This document shows positions 57,597-64,000 of a stretch of 64,000 nucleotides of DNA, piece by piece. A program made the position numbers and the translations under genes. The notes beneath the pieces are model-generated. The model did no database searches and had not been told where the DNA came from. It saw only the letters and a list, made by a program, of their open reading frames with translations. The stretch lies in NCBI RefSeq assembly GCF_019222765.1, contig NZ_CP078145.1:7378001-7442000 (forward strand), read 5' to 3'. Source of the stretch: Nocardia iowensis (GTDB lineage: Bacteria; Actinomycetota; Actinomycetes; Mycobacteriales; Mycobacteriaceae). Positions within the stretch are counted from its first letter, which is position 1, and the number at the start of each line of letters is the position of its first letter.

Positions 57597-58319
57597 ATGC
57601 GTGACTTAGACAAGGCACTCACTCTCACCGAGAAAGTCCTCGATCCGATTCTCGCGCGCGAACCAGCGAGTCCGCGCGTCACCTACTACGACGACGCCAC
57701 CGGCGCCCGGATCGAGCTGTCCGGACTCACCCTGGCGAACTGGGCGGCCAAGACCGCCAACCTGATCCGCGACGAGTTCGGCCTCAGCCCCGGTGCCCGG
57801 ATCGCGGTGCTGCTGCCCGCGCACTGGCAGACCGCCGCGGTGCTGCTCGGCTGCTGGTGGGCGGGCACCGAGGTGGTGCTGCGCCCCGACGAGAACGCCG
57901 AGCTGGCTCTGGTGACGCCCGACCGGTTGCCAGAGACACTGGACGTCGCCGAGGTCGCGGCCCTCTCCCTGGATCCGATGGGCGCACCGGTGCGCGACCT
58001 CCCGGTCGGCGTGACCGACTTCGCGACCTCAGTACGGGTGCACGGTGACCAATTCCTGCCGGGTGGCGCTGGCGCCGCGCTGGACGGCATGCCGGTCGCG
58101 GAGGTGCTGGCCGAAGCGAAGAAATCGGCCATGCGGCAGGGTTTTTCCGAGGGCGATCGGGTGCTGTCGAGCACCCCGTGGGACACCCCGGCCGAGCTGA
58201 TCGACGGCTTCGTCGCGGTCCTTGCCGCGGGTGCCTCCTTGGTACAGGTGGTCAACCCCGATCCCGAGCTGCGCGCGCGGCGCATCGAAACGGAAAGGGT
58301 CACTGCCCAGCGGGTATGA
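57597..58319 (+). CDS. TIGR03089 family protein (Rv3268-like)
   Basis: A 240-residue actinobacterial protein that looks like a shortened, non-catalytic piece of the AMP-binding enzyme fold: LSGLTLANWAAKTANLI and ARIAVLLPAHWQTAAVLLG match the N-terminal part of acyl-CoA synthetases, while the ATP loop and catalytic Lys are absent. Function is unknown. It begins only three bases past the stop of the LCP gene, as in M. tuberculosis, so the two belong to one operon, which hints at a role in cell-wall assembly. Confidence 0.88.
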   Translation: MRDLDKALTLTEKVLDPILAREPASPRVTYYDDATGARIELSGLTLANWAAKTANLIRDEFGLSPGARIAVLLPAHWQTAAVLLGCWWAGTEVVLRPDENAELALVTPDRLPETLDVAEVAALSLDPMGAPVRDLPVGVTDFATSVRVHGDQFLPGGAGAALDGMPVAEVLAEAKKSAMRQGFSEGDRVLSSTPWDTPAELIDGFVAVLAAGASLVQVVNPDPELRARRIETERVTAQRV

Positions 58320-58439
58320 ACGTGCCTACCGCCAGTGGGTACTCCTACCACGGTATAAGCGGAAGTCCGACTAGAGGACGTTCCACAATCTGGCCGGGTT
58401 CCGTACGGTGGACATATCGCACAACGACGGAGTTGGTGA

Positions 58440-59750
58440 ATGATGAAGCCGCAGTATTGGTTCCGCTGGTTGTCCGTCCAAGGCGCGCCCCGTCTCGTGC
58501 TGCGTATGCAAGCACGGCGCGGTGACGCGTTCGCCGAACTCATGGGCGGGCCCGCCGGGTTCGCCGATCCGTATCCGCTCATCGAGCGGCTGCGCGGCGA
58601 GGGCAGATTTATTCGCACCTCGCTCTCCTGGGCCACCTTCGACCACGAGTTGTGCCGAACCATCCTGCGCGACAGCCGCTTCGGCGTGCGCACTACCGAA
58701 AGCTTCGACATCCCGGGTCCGATCCAGAAGCTGGCCAAGTACTTTCCGCTGCCGCCGAATCCGGTGGAACCGCCGTCGATGCTGGTGATCGACCCGCCGG
58801 AGCACACCCAGATGCGCAAGCCGGTCGCCTCCGCGTTCACCCCGCGGGCCATCCGCAGGCTGAGCGACCGCGTCGAGACGGTCACCGCGGAACTGCTCGA
58901 CGGGTTGCCGTCCGGCGGATCCGCCGATCTGGTCACCGCGTTCGCCGCCCAGGTGCCGATCGCGATCATCTCCGAAATGCTCGGTTTCCCCGAGGCGGAC
59001 AAGGACCTGTTCCTGCACTGGGGCGACCAGATGACACCACTGCTCGATGTCGGCATCTCCTGGCGCGCCCACCGGCGCGCCCTGATCTCCATGGAGGTGA
59101 TGAACGACTACCTCGACGAGCACATCGCGCGGCTGCGCCGCACTCCGGGCGACGACATCCTGAGCACCCTGGTGACCGCGGGCGAACTGGATACGTTCGC
59201 GCTCAAGGCAACCGCGAGCCTGCTGATGGGCGCGGGCTTCGAGACCACTGTCAATCTCATCGGCAATGGTGTGGTGCAACTGCTCAAGCACCCGGAACAG
59301 CTGGAGCGGTTGCGCGCCGAGCCGGAACTCTGGCCGAATGCGATCGAAGAGGTGCTGCGCATCGACTCCCCCGTGCAGACGACGGCGCGGACCGCGTTGT
59401 GCGACGTGGAAATCGACGGCGTGCAGCTGCGCGCGGGCCAGACCGTCGTGCTGTCGCTGGCCGGGGCCAACCGCGATCCCGCGGTATTCGCCGAACCGGA
59501 CCGGTTCGACGTCGGCCGGGCAAATGCCAAGGAGCACTTGTCGTTCAGCAGCGGCATCCACGTCTGCCTCGGCGCCAGCCTGGCCAGAATGGAAGGCGTC
59601 TATGCCTTGCAGGCCCTGTTCGATCGCTTCCCGGACCTGCAACTGGACGGCCAACCGCGGCGCCGGAAGTTGTTCACCCTGCACGGATACGAGCAGCTGC
59701 CGGTTCGTCTCGGCCGTCGCGCCCCGGCCCCCGAACCCACCACCGTCTGA
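58440..59750 (+). CDS. cytochrome P450, CYP140-like
   Basis: A 436-residue heme monooxygenase. The oxygen-binding helix reads LLMGAGFETTVNLIGNG, with Phe where most P450s have His. EEVLRIDSPVQ is the ExxR region, and the heme loop is HLSFSSGIHVCLGA, where the usual FGxG becomes FSSG. The GFETT helix, the WPNAIEEVLRIDSPVQTTAR stretch and the order of the N-terminal segments closely resemble mycobacterial CYP140 (Rv1880c). The substrate is unknown. No ferredoxin gene lies adjacent. The start is one of two neighbouring ATG codons behind GGAG. Confidence 0.9.
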   Translation: MMKPQYWFRWLSVQGAPRLVLRMQARRGDAFAELMGGPAGFADPYPLIERLRGEGRFIRTSLSWATFDHELCRTILRDSRFGVRTTESFDIPGPIQKLAKYFPLPPNPVEPPSMLVIDPPEHTQMRKPVASAFTPRAIRRLSDRVETVTAELLDGLPSGGSADLVTAFAAQVPIAIISEMLGFPEADKDLFLHWGDQMTPLLDVGISWRAHRRALISMEVMNDYLDEHIARLRRTPGDDILSTLVTAGELDTFALKATASLLMGAGFETTVNLIGNGVVQLLKHPEQLERLRAEPELWPNAIEEVLRIDSPVQTTARTALCDVEIDGVQLRAGQTVVLSLAGANRDPAVFAEPDRFDVGRANAKEHLSFSSGIHVCLGASLARMEGVYALQALFDRFPDLQLDGQPRRRKLFTLHGYEQLPVRLGRRAPAPEPTTV

Positions 59751-59760
59751 CCGGGCGTCG

Positions 59761-61389
59761 TCAGCCGAAGCCGACGGCGTGCTCACCCCAGGCGGTGTGC
59801 AGGTCGCGGTCGGGGTTGTCGACCACCCGGTCGACGGTGTCGATCAGCAGCGTGGTGCGCGTCGACGGACGGTACGGCGGCCAGTGTTTCGAGCCGTCGA
59901 GCGCGGCGGGCACCCCGTGCGTGGCGAAGGCGAGCCAGCGCCGCATCATCCGCCCCGACACCTCCATGGCCACCTTGCGCCCACCGAGCCAGAATGTCGG
60001 ATCATGGTTGAACGAGCCGAAATTGCCGAACACATAAGGCAATTCGGTGGCGTGCCCCGCACCGACCCGGGCCGCGCGCAGCATCGGCGTGGCATGGTCG
60101 AAGCGGTACATCCAGGTCGGTGAGTGCTGTGCGTGCCCGTCGGCCACCCAGTGCGCGGGCATCCGGAACGCGGCGTCGCCGGACATGGCCAGCGCACCGC
60201 GCGTCTTGTCCAGATCCGGGTAGGCCGAGGTGATTTCGGCGATGCGCTCGTGCGACAGTTCGGGGTGACTGGCCGCCACATCGCTGAGCATCGCGTTCAC
60301 CGCCTCCGGAGTCACCGGCATGATCGGCGAGCGGAACAACCGAAACAGCGAGGCCTCGTCCTTGTTCGCGCCGATCATCAACGGCACCCGATGCGACCGT
60401 CCGTGCTGGAACCGCTCGATCGGATAGGTCGGCAGCAGGTCGCCATCCACCACCGGCGCCGCCGCCAGCCTGCCCGGTTCCTTCAGCGGGATTTCGTCCA
60501 GCAGGATGCCCGCGACCTCGACGATCTTCTCGACTGGCCAGTCGAGCAGTTCGATGGCCCTGGCAGCGGGCAGCTCCAGCAGTTCCAGGAAACGCAGGGC
60601 CACGCTGGCAGCCCGCTCCTGGCCGAACACGGTGGTCGCGGGCGGGCTCTGCGCGATGGCCTTGTGGAAGAGTCCGGCCGCGCGCGGAGCGGTCAGCAGC
60701 GCGGTGACGCAACCCGCGCCGGAGGATTCGCCGAACAGCGTGACATTGCCCGGATCGCCGCCGAACCCGGCGATGTTGTCGCGCACCCATTCCAGCGCGG
60801 CAATCTGATCGTGCAGGCCCAGGTTCGGCGTGAACGGACCCGGCAGCGAGGACAGATCGAGGAAGCCGAGCGCACCGAGCCGGTAGTTCACCGTGACCAC
60901 CACGACGTCGCCGGTTTCGGCCAGCTTGCGGCCGTCGTAGATGCCCTGCGCCGCGGTACCGAGGCAGTAGGCGCCGCCGTGCAACCAGACCAGCACCGGG
61001 CGCGGTTCGGCCGAGTCGAACGGGTGCGCCGCCTCGTCCTGGTCGCGGCGCGGTGACCAGATGTTCAACCAAAGGCAGTCCTCGCCCATGCGCAGATCGG
61101 AATCGACGGGAACCATGTTGCCCATGGTCTGCGGGGCGATCTCGCCGAAGGTGGCGCAGTCGCGAATTCCGTCCCACGCTGGCGCGGGCAGCGGCGGCAG
61201 GAAGCGGTGGCGCCCGCTCGGGGCCGCCGCATAGGGAATGCTCCGCCATACCGCCACCGGGCCGTCCCAGCGGCCGCGTACATCGCCCGAAATCGTGGTC
61301 GCGACTGGCTCGGCGCCACGCACTTCCCACCCCGGTTCCGTCTCGAACCCAGCGGCCGTATCGACTGGCCGCTCGCTGCGCTCGCGCAT
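59761..61389 (-). CDS. type B carboxylesterase/lipase family protein
   Basis: A 542-residue alpha/beta hydrolase. The catalytic Ser lies in LFGESSGAGCV, the oxyanion hole in WLHGGAYCLG, with a Glu in ANKDEASLF and a His near HATELPYVFG; EDCLWLNIW is the family motif around the first disulfide loop of eukaryotic members. It hydrolyses carboxylic esters, with the natural substrate unknown. There is no signal peptide from the chosen start. ATG at 61389 is preceded by AGGAGG. Convergent with the P450 gene, ten bases apart. Confidence 0.9.
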   Translation of the reverse strand: MRERSERPVDTAAGFETEPGWEVRGAEPVATTISGDVRGRWDGPVAVWRSIPYAAAPSGRHRFLPPLPAPAWDGIRDCATFGEIAPQTMGNMVPVDSDLRMGEDCLWLNIWSPRRDQDEAAHPFDSAEPRPVLVWLHGGAYCLGTAAQGIYDGRKLAETGDVVVVTVNYRLGALGFLDLSSLPGPFTPNLGLHDQIAALEWVRDNIAGFGGDPGNVTLFGESSGAGCVTALLTAPRAAGLFHKAIAQSPPATTVFGQERAASVALRFLELLELPAARAIELLDWPVEKIVEVAGILLDEIPLKEPGRLAAAPVVDGDLLPTYPIERFQHGRSHRVPLMIGANKDEASLFRLFRSPIMPVTPEAVNAMLSDVAASHPELSHERIAEITSAYPDLDKTRGALAMSGDAAFRMPAHWVADGHAQHSPTWMYRFDHATPMLRAARVGAGHATELPYVFGNFGSFNHDPTFWLGGRKVAMEVSGRMMRRWLAFATHGVPAALDGSKHWPPYRPSTRTTLLIDTVDRVVDNPDRDLHTAWGEHAVGFG

Positions 61390-61540
61390 GGTCCGCACCT
61401 CCTGCCAGTGACCCGTCGGTGTGCTGCCGATTTGCTCCAGCGGGCCTCGCACCTCATGATCTCCTATTCGAGGGTACTTACCCGCTGGCGAGCCGGGTAT
61501 GCGACGCACCATTCCGAGACCGCGACGGTACGCTTGACCG

Positions 61541-61765
61541 ATGCCGAGTTACAGCTATCGGTGCCGCAGCTGCGGGGACACTTTCGAGGTGAACCGCCCG
61601 ATGGCGGAGTCGTCCGATCCGGCGTCCTGCCCCAGCGGCCATGCCGACACAGTGAAGCTGCTGACCACGTTTGGCACGGTCAGCCGTGGTGGCGCGGCGG
61701 CAGCACCGAGTAATGCGCCGGGTCCCGCCGCGGGCGGCTGCTGTGGTGGCGGCTGCTGCGGCTGA
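61541..61765 (+). CDS. FmdB-type zinc ribbon protein with Cys-rich tail
   Basis: A 74-residue protein. The N-terminus is the FmdB zinc ribbon (SYRCRSCGDTFEV, then SCPSGHADTVKLL), and the end is a Gly/Cys tail (GGCCGGGCCG) that supplies four more Cys. Such proteins are thought to regulate or assemble metal enzymes, but most are uncharacterised. It is divergent from the carboxylesterase gene. Confidence 0.85.
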   Translation: MPSYSYRCRSCGDTFEVNRPMAESSDPASCPSGHADTVKLLTTFGTVSRGGAAAAPSNAPGPAAGGCCGGGCCG

Positions 61766-61803
61766 GTCCCGCCGACGCCCCGTTCGGTCGGCGGGTCGGC
61801 CGT

Positions 61804-62079
61804 TCAGTCGCGGCGATCGGCGTGGCCGAGATCACGGTCCGGCGCGACCCGGTCGCGCACCCGCTGCTTCAACACCGCGATATCGGGAAAACCGCCGTCG
61901 GCCTTGCGTTCCCACACCTGCTCACCGTCCACGGTGATCCGGAAAACTCCGCCCGTGCCCGGAATCAGCGCCACCTCACCGAGTTCGGTGGCGAAGGTGC
62001 TCAACAGTTCCTGCGCCATCCAGCTCGCGCGCAACAGCCAGCGGCACTGGGTGCAGTACTCGATCGCGACACGGGGCAT
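61804..62079 (-). CDS. SelT/SelW/SelH-family (Rdx) thioredoxin-like protein
   Basis: A 91-residue protein with the Rdx layout: VAIEYCTQCRWLLRASWMAQ at the N-terminus, where CxxC is the redox pair (selenocysteine-containing in animal members, Cys here), then GGVFRITVDGEQVWERK. The family is presumed to act in thiol redox reactions. ATG at 62079 is chosen over a TTG three codons earlier. It is followed upstream by the YchJ-like gene on the same strand with a 15-base gap. Confidence 0.85.
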   Translation of the reverse strand: MPRVAIEYCTQCRWLLRASWMAQELLSTFATELGEVALIPGTGGVFRITVDGEQVWERKADGGFPDIAVLKQRVRDRVAPDRDLGHADRRD

Positions 62080-62094
62080 GGTCGCCAACGCTAC

Positions 62095-62484
62095 TCAGGC
62101 TTCGATCTCGCCGTCGAGGTAGACCCAGGCGCCGTCGGCGCGCCGGAACCTGCTGACCTCGTGCAGGGAGCCGCGGGCGCCGTCCGCGCGGTAGTGCGCG
62201 ACGAACTCGACCAGGCCGGTCTCATCGAACAACCCGCCGTCGGCGGTGCGCAGTATTTCCAGGAACACCCACCGCTGGCCGGGGTCGAGCTCCAACTGCT
62301 CGGGTCTGGTGCGCGGATGCCACGATCGGCGTAGGTAGCCGGTGTCGCCCACCGCGAATGCGGTGTAGCGAGAACGCATCAGCGCCTCGGCGGTCGCCGC
62401 CGCCCGTTTCCCGCTCAGCACCGGTCCGCAGCAGTCGTCGAAGGCCTCGCCCCGGCCACACGGACACATCCGCGTCCCACTCAT
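62095..62484 (-). CDS. YchJ/UPF0225 family SEC-C motif protein
   Basis: A 129-residue protein with the N-terminal SEC-C zinc motif MCPCGRGEAFDDCC and an NTF2-like body (ALMRSRYTAFAVGDTGYLRR, then GLVEFVAHYRADG and SRFRRADGAWVYLDGE). The family is widely conserved and its function is not established. It is the upstream partner of the Rdx-like gene and divergent from clpP. Confidence 0.88.
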   Translation of the reverse strand: MSGTRMCPCGRGEAFDDCCGPVLSGKRAAATAEALMRSRYTAFAVGDTGYLRRSWHPRTRPEQLELDPGQRWVFLEILRTADGGLFDETGLVEFVAHYRADGARGSLHEVSRFRRADGAWVYLDGEIEA

Positions 62485-62668
62485 GCCCCGATTCTTACGC
62501 GCCGTTGCGGTCGAAGGTCAGGCCGGGGTGGCCGGGATCCGCCGGGCGAGCCGGACACCATAACGCAGCGAGCGTCGGAAACCGGCCGAATTACGTTCGC
62601 TCACAGCTGAATTCGCTGACAGCGAATTCCGGTTCCGGTACTCTCGGCGCCCTCATACCCTCGGATTC

Positions 62669-63250
62669 ATGGCAACCAGCGGACTCACCCTCGACGATTC
62701 GGTCCACGAACGACTCCTGCGCGAGCGCGTCATCTTCCTCGGCCAGCAGGTCGACGACGACATCGCCAATCGGTTGTGCTCGCAATTGCTGCTGCTGGCT
62801 GCCGAAGATCCCGAACGGGACATCCACTTCTACATCAACTCCCCCGGCGGCTCGGTCGACGCGGGCATGGCGATCTACGACACGATGAACTACATTGCCT
62901 GCGATATCGCCACCTTCGGCATGGGCATGGCGGGATCGATGGGACAGTTCCTGCTGACCTGCGGCACCAAAGGCAAACGCCACGCACTGGCGCACACCCG
63001 GATCATCATGCACCAGCCCTCCGCCGGCCTCGGCGGCTCCGCGGCGGACATCGCGATCCTGGCCGAGCAGCACGCACACATGAAGCGTCAGCTCGGCGAA
63101 CTGATGGCACAGCACACCGGCCAGAGCTACGAGCAGATCCTCACCGACTGGGATCGCGACCGCTGGTTCACCGCCACCGAGGCCCGCGACTACGGGATGA
63201 TCGACCACATCATCAGCGGCCCTCGGCAGCCGATGCCGGTGCCGCACTGA
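62669..63250 (+). CDS. solitary ClpP-family serine protease
   Basis: A 193-residue ClpP. The triad is S90 in FGMGMAGSMGQF, H115 in RIIMHQP and D164 in WDRDRWFT; NSPGGSVDAGMAIYDTM and PSAGLGGSAADIAI (with Gly-rich oxyanion and substrate strands) are present. It differs from the housekeeping clpP1-clpP2 pair of actinobacteria, which lie together beside clpX; here no second clpP and no ATPase gene is adjacent, so this is an extra copy. GxASS is changed to GMAGS next to the active Ser. It may need a partner ClpP to form an active barrel, which cannot be decided here. No ribosome site is clear. Confidence 0.9.
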   Translation: MATSGLTLDDSVHERLLRERVIFLGQQVDDDIANRLCSQLLLLAAEDPERDIHFYINSPGGSVDAGMAIYDTMNYIACDIATFGMGMAGSMGQFLLTCGTKGKRHALAHTRIIMHQPSAGLGGSAADIAILAEQHAHMKRQLGELMAQHTGQSYEQILTDWDRDRWFTATEARDYGMIDHIISGPRQPMPVPH

Positions 63251-63254
63251 GCGT

Positions 63255-63710
63255 TCAACGCACCTCGACCGACGCCAGCGCGGCGGCGATCGCCACCGTC
63301 TGCTCGCGCCAGCGACGCAGGTCGGTGACGCTCGGCGCGAGCTCGTAATCGTGGTGGTGCGCGGCCCGGGACAGCGCCGCCCACAGCGCGGCGACCTGCG
63401 CCGCCACCTCGGGACCCGCGAAAGTGCGCAGCGCGATCAGCTGCGCGCGCATCGGGCAGCGCATCAGCGCGGGCGCAAGCCGCACCCACAGCTCGTCCAC
63501 CGATTGCTCCAAGGCGATGCGCAGAATCCACGCGGTGGCGCGCGACCACAGCCCGCCCGCGTCGGTCACCGATCCCGCCAACAGCAGATCCACGGTATCG
63601 AGCCGCTCGGCCACCGACGGCCGCGGCCGCTTCGGTCCTTTCGCGGGGCCCCGCTTGGTCCCGCGCCCGCCACCGGACGGCCCGCGCCGCGGTCCACGCT
63701 GCCCGCTCAT
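63255..63710 (-). CDS. hypothetical protein with basic N-terminal tail
   Basis: A 151-residue protein. The first 35 residues are Arg/Gly/Pro-rich and disordered (GPSGGGRGTKRGPAKGPKRP), then a helical domain follows: ERLDTVDLLLAGSVTDAGGL, ILRIALEQSVDELWVRLAPA, and a His-rich SRAAHHHDYELAPSV near the end. Helix spacing and the HHHDYE stretch recall HEPN-type domains, but I do not assign a family. It converges on clpP with a four-base gap and lies downstream of the next gene on its strand. Confidence 0.7.
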   Translation of the reverse strand: MSGQRGPRRGPSGGGRGTKRGPAKGPKRPRPSVAERLDTVDLLLAGSVTDAGGLWSRATAWILRIALEQSVDELWVRLAPALMRCPMRAQLIALRTFAGPEVAAQVAALWAALSRAAHHHDYELAPSVTDLRRWREQTVAIAAALASVEVR

Positions 63711-63744
63711 CGGCGGCCAACGGTGCCCACCGGCACCGTCGCGT

Positions 63745-63990
63745 TCACTGCGCCAGCCATGCGACGAATCTTTCGGTCTCCGTGATCAATTCGCGCATGC
63801 TGCGGCCGATCGGCACGTGCGCGCCCGCGGTGGCGTCGCGCAGTGCCTCGACCACCCATTTCCCTTCACGCGCGGCGAGATGCTTGTTCAGGTCGTCGAC
63901 CTTGCCGCCGACCCCCATCACCGCGAGGGCGACCTTGGCCCTGGTGGATTGGGCGGCATCGATGCGGCGCTCGACCTCGCGGTGGTTCAT
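63745..63990 (-). CDS. hypothetical protein, possibly cut by the window end
   Basis: At least 81 residues: MNHREVERRIDAAQSTRAKV, LAVMGVGGKVDDLNKHLAAR, then LRDATAGAHVPIGRSMRELI and a terminal TERFVAWLAQ. It is a helical, soluble protein with no signal or membrane segment. The frame remains open to the end of the window, so the ATG may be internal and the gene may be longer. The family is not recognised. It is probably co-transcribed with the downstream unknown gene (34-base gap). Confidence 0.6.
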   Translation of the reverse strand: MNHREVERRIDAAQSTRAKVALAVMGVGGKVDDLNKHLAAREGKWVVEALRDATAGAHVPIGRSMRELITETERFVAWLAQ

Positions 63991-64000
63991 GCCGTCCGCG

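Overview
The window is high-GC actinobacterial DNA whose gene order and content match the chromosomal region of Mycobacterium tuberculosis from about Rv3227 (aroA) to Rv3268. The combination of mycolic-acid-lineage genes (lpqB, mtrAB, wbbL, rmlD, an LCP ligase), coenzyme F420 genes (fbiA, fbiB), two AlkB alkane hydroxylases with two rubredoxins, BluB and many regulators points to the order Mycobacteriales. Nocardia is the most likely genus and Rhodococcus or a relative is the alternative. This placement is inferred from recalled gene families; no search was run.

Layout. 1-5.5 kb: end of an unidentified gene, an abasic-site SRAP protein, an aldehyde dehydrogenase, aroA and rsgA. 5.7-17 kb: secA1 and a lipid block (Tgs3-like acyltransferase, ferredoxin reductase and two acyl-CoA desaturases). 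17-22.1 kb: an intergenic repeat field, bluB, a thiolase, and an accessory module of two Xre/EspR-like regulators, an ImmA-type metalloprotease and a truncated membrane reading frame. 22.2-31 kb: the core block hpf, comF-like, lpqB, mtrB, mtrA, tmk, sahH. 31-36 kb: a GDPD, a stand-alone alkB and the coupled operon alkB-rubA-rubB-tetR. 36-39 kb: fbiA-fbiB-nudix. 39.3-46 kb: whiB2, a degenerate zincin, a DUF3499 protein and the mannose block (phosphomannomutase, TobH-like, manA), then a CDF transporter. 46-52.7 kb: a CrtI-like oxidoreductase, a TetR with a divergent membrane protein, and a dicarboxylate transporter divergent from a DcuSR-type two-component system. 52.8-58.3 kb: the cell-wall linker block (mannose-1-phosphate guanylyltransferase, wbbL, rmlD, LCP, TIGR03089). 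58.4-64 kb: a CYP140-like P450, a carboxylesterase, several small proteins, a solitary ClpP and two unknowns.

How the genes fit together. Three themes dominate. The first is handling of alkyl chains: alkane hydroxylation, aldehyde oxidation, thiolysis, desaturation and storage esterification. The second is envelope building: SecA1, MtrAB-LpqB, GDP-mannose and dTDP-rhamnose supply, the WbbL linker transferase and the LCP ligase. The third is F420 and B12 cofactor synthesis. Relative to M. tuberculosis, two blocks (desaturase to Rv3235, and fbiB to the Rv3254-like gene) appear inverted.

The most unusual items are promoter palindromes shared by the desaturase genes, three 18-residue repeats at one desaturase C-terminus, the regulator-protease module with its membrane remnant, the long inverted repeat and tandem units before bluB, and a 44-bp copy of the 3' end of the phosphomannomutase gene.
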